Source: an uncultured Acidobacteriota bacterium (GTDB lineage Bacteria; Acidobacteriota; UBA6911; CAINFC01). From it: a stretch of 64,000 nucleotides of DNA. The notes beneath the pieces were generated by a model, which was not told the DNA's origin, searched no databases, and worked only from the letters and a program-made list of their open reading frames with translations. The position numbers and the translations under genes are program-made. How positions within the stretch are numbered: the first letter of the stretch is position 1; every line of letters begins with the position of its first letter. The stretch lies in the NCBI GenBank assembly GCA_903847975.1, contig CAINFC010000208.1, forward strand, positions 62,001 to 126,000. Reading direction: 5' to 3'. Shown piece after piece: positions 33,679-42,102 of this stretch.

Positions 33679-34428
33679 TTAGCGGTTGATCATGGAGGCG
33701 AAATACCCGGCGCCGAAGCCGTTGTCGATATTGACCACGGCAATCCCGGGAGCGCAGGCATTCAGCATGGTCAGCAGCGGTCCGACCCCGTGAAAGCTGG
33801 CGCCATAGCCGACGGAAGTCGGCACGGCAATGACCGGCTTTCCCACCAGGCCCGCCAGAACCGCGGGCAGCGCTCCGTCCATGCCGGCTACGGCTACGAT
33901 GACGTTGGCCTTTTCCACCGTCTCCCGGTTGCTCAGCAGGCGGTGCAAACCGGCCACACCGACATCGTAAAGCCGCTCCACGCGGTTGCCCATGATTTCC
34001 GCGGTGACTACCGCCTCTTCCGCGACCGGCATATCCGAGGTTCCCGCGCTGATGACCAGAATGATCCGGGAGGGATCCGTTTCCCGCTGGCTTTCGGGGT
34101 GCCGGATGACGATGGTCTGTGCCATGGAATTGTAATCGGAGTGAGGATGGGTCTTCTGCACCTCCTCCTGGATCTCGGGCCGCGCCCGGGTGGCCAGGAC
34201 GTCTCCTTTTTCCGCCAGCCGGCGCATGATGGCCGCCGCCTGTTCCGTGGTTTTGCTCTGGCAGTAGACGACTTCCGGAAATCCGCGCCGCAGGGTCCGA
34301 TGATGATCGATGCGCGCGAATCCCAGATCCTCAAACGGCAGGTGCTGGAGTTCCTTGACGGCCTCCTCGACCCCGCAGGTCCCCTGCTGCACTTTCTGCA
34401 GCAACTCTTCCAGTTTCTTCTTTTGCAT
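33679..34428 (-). CDS. larB: Nickel-pincer cofactor biosynthesis protein LarB
   Basis: 249 residues. LarB carboxylates the pyridinium ring of nicotinic acid adenine dinucleotide and cleaves the phosphoanhydride, the first step of NPN cofactor synthesis. Its C-terminal half is a PurE-like (AIR carboxylase) domain: ILVISAGTSDMPVAEEAVVT, GVAGLHRLLSNRETVEKANV, VAVAGMDGALPAVLAGLVGK, PVIAVPTSVGYGASFHGVGP and NIDNGFGAGYFAS. The start at 34428 (MQKKKLEELL) follows AAGGAACG by 11 bases and matches homologues; an in-frame ATG at 34473 lacks a site. Immediately upstream of larC. Confidence 0.94.
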   Translation of the reverse strand: MQKKKLEELLQKVQQGTCGVEEAVKELQHLPFEDLGFARIDHHRTLRRGFPEVVYCQSKTTEQAAAIMRRLAEKGDVLATRARPEIQEEVQKTHPHSDYNSMAQTIVIRHPESQRETDPSRIILVISAGTSDMPVAEEAVVTAEIMGNRVERLYDVGVAGLHRLLSNRETVEKANVIVAVAGMDGALPAVLAGLVGKPVIAVPTSVGYGASFHGVGPLLTMLNACAPGIAVVNIDNGFGAGYFASMINR

Positions 34429-34620
34429 ATCCGATTCGTTCCTTGGCCCCTGTTTGCAGGAAAAAGTCCCCATCGCGCATGGCGGAAGGCCTTTCCCCGG
34501 TTGAAATGAAGGTACAATACTACCCTAATGTTATCATCAAAGGACGTAAAAACCGCAGGAAGGCGGTAGAGCAGTCCGGGAGAGCATAACCCGTTTAAAC
34601 GACAGACAGGAGAGGTCATT

Positions 34621-35676
34621 GTGGAGCGAAGAAATTTCGTAGGACTTCTGGGAGGCATTGCCGGTTGCGGCATGGAGCGCCTCCTGGCCAACTTTAAAAC
34701 CGGCGATGAGTTCACCCGCAAGGTGGCCGGCCTTCCCCGCCGAATCCTGGGGCGAACGGGGCAGGAGGTATCGATCATCGGCTTTCCCGGACTGGCCCTG
34801 GCCCGGGAAACGGAGGAAAGCTCCCGCACCGCCGTCCAGCAGGCCTGGGAGCGGGGCATCAATTATTTCGACGTGGCTCCGGCCTACGGAAAGGACGGAG
34901 AGTGCGAGATCAAACTCGGCAAGGCGCTGGAAAGCCTTGACCGGAAAAAAATCTTCCTGTCCTGCAAGACCAAGGCCCGCGACAAGGAGGGGTCCCGGGC
35001 GGAGCTGGAGCGTTCCCTGGAGCGGCTGAAGACCGACCATTTCGACCTGTACCAGATGCACCACCTGGTGACCGCGGAAGAGGTCCGGCGGTCCTTCGGG
35101 CCGGGAGGAGCCATCGAGACCTTCCGGGCCGCCCGCGAGGAAGGGAAAATCAAGTGGATCGGCTTTTCCGCCCACAGCACCCGCTCGGCGGTGGAGGCCC
35201 TGAAGGTCTTCGCATTCGATACGGTGATGTTTCCGCTGACCTTCGCCGATTTTTACCTGCGCGACTTCGGGCCGCGCGTGCTGGAGGCCGCGGCGGAAAG
35301 AGAGGCTGCGGTGATCGCCATCAAGCCCACCAGCAAGGGAGCCTGGCCCAAGGGGGCCGTCCGCAGCCATCCCAACTGGTACCGGTCCACGGAAACCCCC
35401 GAGGAGTTCGCCCTGGCTCTGCGCTTCGCCCTTTCGCTGCGCGGCGTAGTGGCTGGGATTCCCACCGGCTATATCGAGCTGCTCAACAAAACGGTCGACG
35501 CCGCAGCCGGCTACACGGCAGCCACCACGGAAGACAAGGAGCAGCTGCGCAAGCTGGCCAAGGATTGCGTAGCCCTGTTTACCCGCGAAGACGAGCGCGG
35601 CGACAGCGTCGCAGGAAATGTTCGAGGCCCGTATCCGGATCACCCCTACGGCTTCGGGACGGACCACGAAGCCTAG
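34621..35676 (+). CDS. Aldo/keto reductase family oxidoreductase
   Basis: 351 residues with an AKR TIM barrel: RILGRTGQEVSIIGFPGLAL, RGINYFDVAPAYGKDGECEI (catalytic Asp and Tyr), KIFLSCKTKARDKEG (catalytic Lys), HFDLYQMHHLVTAEEV (His) and KWIGFSAHSTRSAVEAL. The C-terminal 70 residues have no Cys-rich ferredoxin module. The N-terminal RRNFVGLLGGIAGCGMERLL may be a vestigial Tat/secretion signal. The GTG start at 34621 follows AGGAGAGG. Substrate unknown. Divergent from larB and followed by a repeat-filled gap. Confidence 0.85.
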   Translation: MERRNFVGLLGGIAGCGMERLLANFKTGDEFTRKVAGLPRRILGRTGQEVSIIGFPGLALARETEESSRTAVQQAWERGINYFDVAPAYGKDGECEIKLGKALESLDRKKIFLSCKTKARDKEGSRAELERSLERLKTDHFDLYQMHHLVTAEEVRRSFGPGGAIETFRAAREEGKIKWIGFSAHSTRSAVEALKVFAFDTVMFPLTFADFYLRDFGPRVLEAAAEREAAVIAIKPTSKGAWPKGAVRSHPNWYRSTETPEEFALALRFALSLRGVVAGIPTGYIELLNKTVDAAAGYTAATTEDKEQLRKLAKDCVALFTREDERGDSVAGNVRGPYPDHPYGFGTDHEA

Positions 35677-35689
35677 CTTCCTACAGGAA

Positions 35690-35735
35690 AACAGGAAGAA
35701 CCGGAAGGGAGCAGAAAGCCCGAAAATAAAGTCTC
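35690..35735. repeat. GGAAG-rich REP-like element (degenerate copy)
   Basis: ACAGGAAAACAGGAAGAACC then GGAAGGGAGCAGAAAGCCCG, a weaker member of the intergenic family. The gap 35677-36040 holds this element, the dispersed element at 35795-35858, a short GTCCCG-T-CGGGAC hairpin at 35922-35934, and no supportable gene. Confidence 0.4.
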
Positions 35736-35794
35736 CCATCTTCGTTTCGAGTTCAAGCCTGCGTGGCACGAGCGGAATCCCGCCCGTGGTTCGT

Positions 35795-35858
35795 GGCTCG
35801 CAGCCTGAAGGCTGTACTCAGAACGGCTTTCGTTTGTAAGTCTGTTTTCGGGTGTTTC
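35795..35858. repeat. Dispersed ~65-base element, copy 2
   Basis: Segment from TGGCTCGCAGCCTGAAGGCT through ACGGCTTTCGTTTGTAAGTC to CTGTTTTCGGGTG. It is the near-exact reverse complement of 20899-20964, with a few substitutions. Confidence 0.65.
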
Positions 35859-36040
35859 CCGGACTTGTTGCGGGAGCCAATCCGGTCATGAATTGCCGGG
35901 TTGGTTCCAGGCGCAGATCAAGTCCCGTCGGGACGGCAGAACCGGACCCATCTATCACTTTTTCTGGAAGCCGGATTCGCAAATTATCAGGTTTTCGCGA
36001 AAGCCATGGAAGGGCTGCGATCCGGAAACTCTGGGGTTCC

Positions 36041-39000
36041 TTAAAAATAGAGGCGCAGCGCCAGCTGCACCTGCCTGGGCCGGTTGGCCTGGCTGGTGAT
36101 CAGCCCGAAGTTGGCGCTGCCGAAAGCTCCGTTGGGCAGCCCGAACATCGGCGAGTTCATAAAGTTGAATGCTTCCGCCCGGAACTGCAGCTTCACCTTT
36201 TCGGTAATCGGGAAAATTTTAAAAACCGACAGGTCGACATTGCTGTAGCGCGGGCCGCGCACGTCGGGCAGCGTCCGGCTGACGTTGCCGTAGGTGTACA
36301 GCGGAGCCGCGGAAAAAGCGGCGGGGTTGAGGTAGCCGGTCAGCCGGTCCTGCACCCGGCCTTCCATCGCCGCGGAAATCCCGGTGTTATTGGGACGCTG
36401 CGTGCCTCCCAGGGATCGGGCGGTATTCGGGCTGGCGGTAATGTTGAGCGGGGCGCCGCTCTGCAGGACGGTGATCAGGTTGATCTGCCACCCGCCGGCC
36501 ACGGCGTTCAGGCCGCGGTTCCAGCCGGCGCCCCAGTGGCGTCCGCGGCCCACCGGGACTTCCCAGTTGATGCTGCCGGTGAAGCGCTGGGCGATGTCCT
36601 CTTCCACCAGCGAGCGGTCGGCCGCCCGGTTGTAGTGATCCTGGTGCCCGTAGGAGGGACCCAGGGTGGCCGGTCCGTCGGTCAGGTTTTTGGAAGTGGT
36701 GTAGGAGGCTAGAAAACCGATCCCGGCCGAAAAACGCCGCTCCACCTTCACGGAAAAGGAATGATAGATGGAACCGGCCGCGGCCGGATTGAAAACGGTC
36801 AGGTTGCCGAATTGCGGGTAGGGCCGCAGGAGCTGGCCGCGGGCTACGGTCGGGCTGGCCAGCACCCCGGGATTTTTAACCAGCCCGTAGAAGGGATTGG
36901 CCACCAGGGTCTGCAGGGCGCTGCCCAGAGCCAGAGCGCTGGCCGGCAGCTGGTTCAGGTTGAAGCCCGCACCGTCGCCGAGGTTCACGCCGCGCGAGCC
37001 GCTGTATGCCGCCTGCAGGAGCAGGGCTCCCCGCTGGTGCTGCAGGCTCAGGTTCCACTGCTGGTTGACGGGAAGCGGCGCCTTGCGGTCGAACAGAGTG
37101 GTAATATCCTGCCCGACGAAAGACATCAGACCCTGGGAGCTGCCCACCGCCTGCGAGAACCCGGTGGGAAAGGGATCCCGCAGGTAGACGTTGGGCCGCA
37201 GCCCGTCCAGGCTTCCCACCAGGGGAGTGGAAGGCGCAAATCCCAGCGAGGCGATGTTCCAGCCGCCGGCCCCGATGCTGCCCGAGCCGTAAAAAATTCC
37301 GTAGCCGCCGCGGACCACGAACCGCGGGGCCATCTGGTAGGCGAAGCCGATCCGCGGCCCGAAATTGTTGCCATCCGTGTCGAAGTGCCGAACCGGATTG
37401 CTGCCCGCACCGGCAAACTGCATCCCGCCGCGAATTTCCCCGAGGCCCGCCACCTTGCCGCTCAGCGGCGAGACGGCATTGTAGTCGAACCAGTCCAGGC
37501 GGTTCTCCTTTTCGATGCGCGGCAGCTCCAGCTCGTACCGCAGGCCCGCGTTCAGGGTGAGCTTCGGGCTGATCTTCCAGTCATCCTGCACATAAATGCC
37601 GTAATAGGGATTGGAGGATTCGGACTGGATTCGGGTACCGAAGGTGCCGGTGTCGGGGGTGCCCAGCAGAAAGGAAGCGAAAGCGTCACCGGCCGTGGTT
37701 CCGCCGGTCAGGGCGTTGGGGCCCTGGGTAAACGTTTTGGAGAAGTTGTAGGTGCCGCTGGGATCGATAGCCCGGTCCTGCGGAACCTTGGCCAGGCGCA
37801 AATCGGCTCCGAATTTCAGGGAGTGGGCCCCGGACAGCCGGGTGGCGCTGGCCTGAAAGGAATGCATCAGGTAGCTGAAGGCGTTGATCCCCTGGTTGTT
37901 GCCCAGGGTGGCGTAGCCCGACACGGCAAAGCGCGGAAAGACCCGCAGCTTGGCTTCCGACTGGATGTATTGCGGAAAGCCGAGCGAGGTCAGGTCGTAG
38001 CCGAGCGACGGATCGATGTTGTTGTGCGTCCGGTTGGTGTAGCCGTAGCGGAAGTTCATCAGCAGCGTGGAGGACAGGGTGAAAACGTAATCGGCGGAAA
38101 GGGATTTTACGTCCTGATCCAGACCGATATAGCCGCGGGCCGCATTGCCATAGTAGTCCGGATCGCGCCCGTCGTTGCGCACCCGGTTGTAGCGCAGATA
38201 CATGCTGTGCCGGGTGCCGATGGAATGATCCACCCGTATGCCGAAGTTGTCGTCGGTGGTTTTGGTGACCCCGCTGAGCACCAGGTTGCTCACCGTGCCC
38301 GGCTGGTTGGGCTTGGGGTAGTAGGAGGCCACTTTGGCGGCGACCGTATCGATGCGGTTGGCGGGAATCCGGTTGCCGGCAAAAACCTGGCGCGTCGGAG
38401 TGCCGCTGACCGGCGTGGTCAGCGGATCGTAGAGGATAATCGCCTGGCCGCGGGCGTTGGTCAGCTGAGAGAAATCGCCGCTGCGCATGGCCTCCGTCGG
38501 AGTGGTCCACACGGTGTTGGTGGCGGTGCGGTCGCGGGTGGCCTGGTAATTGACAAAAAAGAAGGTGCGGTTTTTTCCGTTGTAAAGGTGCGGCAGAAGG
38601 ACCGGCCCGCCCAGGGTTCCGCCGAACTGGTTACGCTTGAAGCTGCCGCGCGGCACGCCGCCGCGGTTGGCGAAGAAATCATTGGCGTCCATGGCGCTGT
38701 TGCGCAGGAATTCGAACAGGCTGCCGTGCACCAGGTTGCTGCCCGACTTGCTGACCATGTTGACCAGCCCGCCCCCGGTGCGCCCGTATTCCGCGGAAAA
38801 TACGCTGGTCTGAACCTTGAACTCCTGTACCGCATCCACGACCATGGGCGTCCCCAGAATGCCGCGGCCGGGCCAAACTCCCGGAGTGGTATTGGGAGCC
38901 CCGTCGAGCAGAAACTCGTTCTGCCCCGGGCGGGAGCCATTGGCGCTAAATGAGTTGGCATAGTTAAAGGTGTCCGGTTGAAATTGCCTGCCGGTGGAAA

Positions 39001-39490
39001 CATTGTCGCTGAGACTCAGCAGTCCCAGGGCGGAGCGGTTGTTCAGGGGTAGGTCGCTGAACTGCTTGGAGTCGATCACCTGGCCCAGCGAGGAGGTGCT
39101 GGACTCCAGCAGCGGCGAGGAAGCGCTCACTTCGACAGTCTGGTTCAAGCCGCCGACCTCCAGCTGAAAATCCAAACGCACGGTCTGATCGACATTCAGC
39201 AGCACCCCGGGCCGGCTGAGGGTGCGGAACCCTTCCTTTTCGATGCGAACCGTATAGGTACCGGGCGGCAGAAGAGCCACGGTATAGTACCCCAGCTCGT
39301 TGCTTTCCATCTGCCGGGTGATGCCCGTTTCCGGGTTGGTCACCTGGACGCGCGCTGCAGGAACCACCGCCCCGCTGGCATCCTTGATCACGCCGGTCAG
39401 CTGCCCGGTGGTGCTCTGGGCCCGCAGGCCGTCGGCCGCAGACAGGAGGCAGGCAAGCACTAAAAAACCAAAATACGATTTCCTGATCAT
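36041..39490 (-). CDS. TonB-dependent receptor, Oar-like, with carboxypeptidase-regulatory domain
   Basis: 1149-residue outer-membrane receptor. Signal peptide (FGFLVLACLLSAADGLRAQ), a CarboxypepD-regulatory-like domain (about 28-110, GQLTGVIKDASGAVVPAARV), a plug domain (QVIDSKQFSDLPLNNRSALG, LLDGAPNTTPGVWPGRG, SVFSAEYGRTGGGLVNMVSK) and a long beta-barrel ending in LALRLYF, where the terminal Phe suits BAM-dependent insertion. Acidobacteriota carry many such receptors, probably for oligosaccharides or other large substrates. AAGGAG precedes the ATG. It is divergent from the ECF sigma gene at 39777, 286 bases away. Confidence 0.9.
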   Translation of the reverse strand: MIRKSYFGFLVLACLLSAADGLRAQSTTGQLTGVIKDASGAVVPAARVQVTNPETGITRQMESNELGYYTVALLPPGTYTVRIEKEGFRTLSRPGVLLNVDQTVRLDFQLEVGGLNQTVEVSASSPLLESSTSSLGQVIDSKQFSDLPLNNRSALGLLSLSDNVSTGRQFQPDTFNYANSFSANGSRPGQNEFLLDGAPNTTPGVWPGRGILGTPMVVDAVQEFKVQTSVFSAEYGRTGGGLVNMVSKSGSNLVHGSLFEFLRNSAMDANDFFANRGGVPRGSFKRNQFGGTLGGPVLLPHLYNGKNRTFFFVNYQATRDRTATNTVWTTPTEAMRSGDFSQLTNARGQAIILYDPLTTPVSGTPTRQVFAGNRIPANRIDTVAAKVASYYPKPNQPGTVSNLVLSGVTKTTDDNFGIRVDHSIGTRHSMYLRYNRVRNDGRDPDYYGNAARGYIGLDQDVKSLSADYVFTLSSTLLMNFRYGYTNRTHNNIDPSLGYDLTSLGFPQYIQSEAKLRVFPRFAVSGYATLGNNQGINAFSYLMHSFQASATRLSGAHSLKFGADLRLAKVPQDRAIDPSGTYNFSKTFTQGPNALTGGTTAGDAFASFLLGTPDTGTFGTRIQSESSNPYYGIYVQDDWKISPKLTLNAGLRYELELPRIEKENRLDWFDYNAVSPLSGKVAGLGEIRGGMQFAGAGSNPVRHFDTDGNNFGPRIGFAYQMAPRFVVRGGYGIFYGSGSIGAGGWNIASLGFAPSTPLVGSLDGLRPNVYLRDPFPTGFSQAVGSSQGLMSFVGQDITTLFDRKAPLPVNQQWNLSLQHQRGALLLQAAYSGSRGVNLGDGAGFNLNQLPASALALGSALQTLVANPFYGLVKNPGVLASPTVARGQLLRPYPQFGNLTVFNPAAAGSIYHSFSVKVERRFSAGIGFLASYTTSKNLTDGPATLGPSYGHQDHYNRAADRSLVEEDIAQRFTGSINWEVPVGRGRHWGAGWNRGLNAVAGGWQINLITVLQSGAPLNITASPNTARSLGGTQRPNNTGISAAMEGRVQDRLTGYLNPAAFSAAPLYTYGNVSRTLPDVRGPRYSNVDLSVFKIFPITEKVKLQFRAEAFNFMNSPMFGLPNGAFGSANFGLITSQANRPRQVQLALRLYF

Positions 39491-39642
39491 TTCCGCGATC
39501 TCCTTGCAAGAACCTTTTCCACTTTAGATATGGACCGGATTCGTGGATCCGTCTCCCACGGACCCTTGGTAAAACAGGCACCCTGCCTTTTTTCCGCCCA
39601 GGATTATACATCATACATAGTACCTGTCGACGAAAAAAACAT

Positions 39643-39682
39643 CACAGGAAGAAAGGAAGAGCGGGAAGAAAAGCGGAAGTCT
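39643..39682. repeat. GGAAG-rich REP-like element
   Basis: TCACAGGAAGAAAGGAAGAG then CGGGAAGAAAAGCGGAAG. The 26-base core at 39645-39670 is identical to 27421-27446. It lies between the divergent TonB receptor and ECF sigma genes. Confidence 0.6.
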
Positions 39683-39776
39683 TTTTTGTGAAGCTATCAG
39701 GAGGGGCTTCCCCAAAAATATCTGAAGATTTCATGCGCAGACCAACAAAACGGAGGTGCCGTACGTTTAACAGGGT

Positions 39777-40346
39777 ATGAACGGAAAGACTTTGGAGGAA
39801 ACCGCATGGGCGGCCACAACCGAAAATCCTTCGGACCGCCTGGCCTCGCTCTTTGACCGGCACTACACCCGGCTGTACCGCCTGGCGCGCCGGATGTGCC
39901 CCAACGCCGACGAAGCACGGGACCTCGTCCAGGAAACCTTTCTCAAGGCAGCACGCCGGCTGCCGTCGGTCCCGGCGGATACCCGCGGAGAGGAAGCCTG
40001 GCTGGTGCGCGTCCTGGTCAATACCCGGCGCGACCAGTGGCGCATGCAGTCCGTTCGCCGGCGCCATCGCGAAGCCGAACTCGGCAACGGGCGGCCGGTT
40101 GCCGAACCGCGCGACGAGGAGGCGGCGCTGATCCTGCGCACCTCGATCTGGCAGGCGGTGGAGCGGCTTCCTCCGCGTCGGCGCGCCATCGTTGTTCTGT
40201 CGGAGCTCGAGGGGCTCCGTGATTCTGAAATCGCCTCGCTTCTGGGCATGCACCAGGTCACCGTCCGGTGGCATTTGCGGATGGGGAGGCGCGACTTGAA
40301 TATTGCGCTCCGGGCGCATATGGGAGACAGCCATGAAAAATCTTAA
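39777..40346 (+). CDS. ECF-type RNA polymerase sigma factor
   Basis: 189 residues with sigma region 2 (LFDRHYTRLYRLARRMCPNA, DEARDLVQETFLKAARRLPS) and region 4 (IWQAVERLPPRRRAIVVLSE, LEGLRDSEIASLLGMHQVTV, RWHLRMGRRDL). Its last 14 bases overlap the start of the SecD-head membrane protein gene, so the two are translationally coupled, as ECF sigma/anti-sigma pairs often are. AGGG lies just before the ATG at 39777. The promoter set it controls is unknown; the divergent TonB receptor gene is a candidate target. Confidence 0.9.
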   Translation: MNGKTLEETAWAATTENPSDRLASLFDRHYTRLYRLARRMCPNADEARDLVQETFLKAARRLPSVPADTRGEEAWLVRVLVNTRRDQWRMQSVRRRHREAELGNGRPVAEPRDEEAALILRTSIWQAVERLPPRRRAIVVLSELEGLRDSEIASLLGMHQVTVRWHLRMGRRDLNIALRAHMGDSHEKS

Positions 40347-40947
40347 TACGCTACTGCAGGATGCGGACCCGGTCCGCTGGGAAGACGCCACACCCCGGGA
40401 AACCCTGGCACGGCAGCGCCGGGCCCTTCTGGCGGAAGTACGCACCGCGGACCGGCCGCCGCAGAAAATGGTTGCGCGGAGGTACGCACTGCTTGCCGCC
40501 GCTGCATTGGCCGCTATCGTCGCCGCTCTCCTTCTTCCCGGCCTGCGGCCGCTTTTTGTGGCCGAGGTGCATGCCGCCGTGCAGTTCGAAGTCCGGCTTG
40601 CCGATGATCAGCCCCTCCCGGACCGCCAGGAGGCCCGGGTGACCGGTTCGGACCGGACCGTCTTTCTGAGCAAGGATGTCGTGGTCACCAACGGCGATAT
40701 CCAGCGGGCGGAAGTGGTGCCGGGCGGCGATCCGTCGCAGTTCAGCGTAAGCGTGGAGTTCACCCCGTCGGGGGCGCAGAAGATGAAGACCGCCACCGAA
40801 AAGCAGATCGGCCGGCGGATGGCCATCCTTCTCGACGGGAAGGTGGTCATGGCCCCGACGATCCGTTCGGCCATCGGATCGGCGGCGGTAATCACCGGAA
40901 AGTTTACCAGGGCCGAAGCGGAGCGGATTGCCGCCGGGCTGAAATAG
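40333..40947 (+). CDS. Membrane protein with SecD P1-head-like domain, candidate anti-sigma factor
   Basis: 204 residues. A cytoplasmic N-terminus (1-48, MKNLNTLLQDADPVRWED), one membrane helix (YALLAAAALAAIVAALLLPG) and a periplasmic domain resembling the head subdomain of SecD P1: VQFEVRLADDQPLPDR, FLSKDVVVTNGDIQRAEVV, SVSVEFTPSGAQKMKTATEK, RRMAILLDGKVVMAPTI and GSAAVITGKFTRAEAERIAAGL. The start at 40333 has GGGAGA 7 bases ahead and overlaps the ECF sigma gene by 14 bases. A single-pass protein coupled to an ECF sigma is the usual place for an anti-sigma factor, but no known anti-sigma domain (RskA, zinc-binding HxxxCxxC) is present, so that role is inferred. Confidence 0.75.
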   Translation: MKNLNTLLQDADPVRWEDATPRETLARQRRALLAEVRTADRPPQKMVARRYALLAAAALAAIVAALLLPGLRPLFVAEVHAAVQFEVRLADDQPLPDRQEARVTGSDRTVFLSKDVVVTNGDIQRAEVVPGGDPSQFSVSVEFTPSGAQKMKTATEKQIGRRMAILLDGKVVMAPTIRSAIGSAAVITGKFTRAEAERIAAGLK

Positions 40948-40983
40948 CCTGCCTTGCCGGGCGATAAGCCCTTCCCCGCCGCC

Positions 40984-41018
40984 GGGCCATCTGCGGTCCA
41001 GCCGCAGATGGCCCCTTT
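40984..41018 (+). terminator. Intrinsic terminator-like hairpin
   Basis: Perfect 13-bp stem: GGGCCATCTGCGG (40984-40996), loop TCCAG, CCGCAGATGGCCC (41002-41014), followed by CTTTGTG. It ends the ECF sigma/SecD-head operon 37 bases after its stop codon. The T-tract is short. Confidence 0.6.
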
Positions 41019-41069
41019 GTGATAATGTCATAAGCCGGATGCGGAATCCCAAAAGCAAATAAAGAACGA

Positions 41070-42074
41070 ATGACCCTGCATATCAACCGGCTCCGCTCCG
41101 GCGGACTGATTACCAATTATTACTGCACCAGCGAGTGCGGGCACTGCCTCTACCGCTGCAGCCCGGCCTGGCCCAGGGACTACATCACCCCGGAAAGCGC
41201 CCGGTCCCTGCTGCGGACGGTGCTCCGGCTGGGCTGTCGCGAAATCCACATCGGCGGCGGCGAGCCGTGCCTCCAGCCGGAAGGTCTCTGCGCGGTGCTC
41301 GACGCGGCGCGCGAAACCGGCATCGGCGTGGAATATGTGGAAACCAATTCCTCCTGGTACCGTTCCCCGGAGCAGGCCCGCTCTTTCCTGGAGCGCCTCC
41401 GCCGGCACGGGCTGCACACCCTGCTGGTGTCGATCAGCCCCTTCCACAACGAATTTATTCCCCTGGCCAAAGTCCGCGGCGTCCTGGAAGCCTGCCGGGA
41501 CACGGGCATGGGAGTATTTCCCTGGATCCCGGATTTCCTGCGCGACCTGGGCGCCTTCGATCCCGACCGCCCGCACCGCCTCATGGAATACGCGGAGCTC
41601 TTCGGCGAAGGCTACCTGGAAAGCCTGCCGCAGCGCTACTGGATCGCAGGCGGCGGCCGGGCGCTGGAAACATTCGGGCGGTTCCGCCCACGGCGCAGCG
41701 CGGCGGCCATCGCCGCAGAACAGAACCGGGGATGCGGCGAACTGCGGGAGGTCGGCCACTTTCACGTCGACCTGTACGGCAACTATGTACCGGGGCTTTG
41801 CGCCGGGTTTGCCATACGCCACACCGATCTGGGAGCGCCTCTTCCGGAAACCGAATACCCGCTGCTCACCCGGGCCGCCGGCAGAGGAATTGGCGCCGTG
41901 CTGGCATACGCTTCCGCGGAGCAAGGCTTTCTGCCGGATGAGGCGGGATACGCCTCGAAGTGCCATCTGTGTTACGCGATCCGGCGGTTTCTGGTACAGG
42001 AGCGGAATCTGGATTCCCCGGAGCTGCAGCCGCGCCGGCACTATGCCGGCGACGCCCTGCCGGGCTCCCCCTGA
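41070..42074 (+). CDS. Radical SAM protein of unknown function
   Basis: 334 residues. Radical SAM motif CTSECGHC (Cys19, 23, 26; CxxxCxxC) with an extra Cys30, then IHIGGGEPCLQPEGL (the GGxEP-type motif that contacts SAM) and VEYVETNSSWYRSPEQA. The C-terminal part has HVDLYGNYVPGLCAGFAIRH and SKCHLCYAIRRFLV, a possible second cluster-binding or zinc site. No substrate peptide or partner gene lies beside it. The start has no clear ribosome-binding site. Downstream, the LolA-like gene converges with a 28-base gap. Confidence 0.8.
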   Translation: MTLHINRLRSGGLITNYYCTSECGHCLYRCSPAWPRDYITPESARSLLRTVLRLGCREIHIGGGEPCLQPEGLCAVLDAARETGIGVEYVETNSSWYRSPEQARSFLERLRRHGLHTLLVSISPFHNEFIPLAKVRGVLEACRDTGMGVFPWIPDFLRDLGAFDPDRPHRLMEYAELFGEGYLESLPQRYWIAGGGRALETFGRFRPRRSAAAIAAEQNRGCGELREVGHFHVDLYGNYVPGLCAGFAIRHTDLGAPLPETEYPLLTRAAGRGIGAVLAYASAEQGFLPDEAGYASKCHLCYAIRRFLVQERNLDSPELQPRRHYAGDALPGSP

Positions 42075-42102
42075 AGGAAAGCAGGCCATGAACCCGTCCT
42101 CG

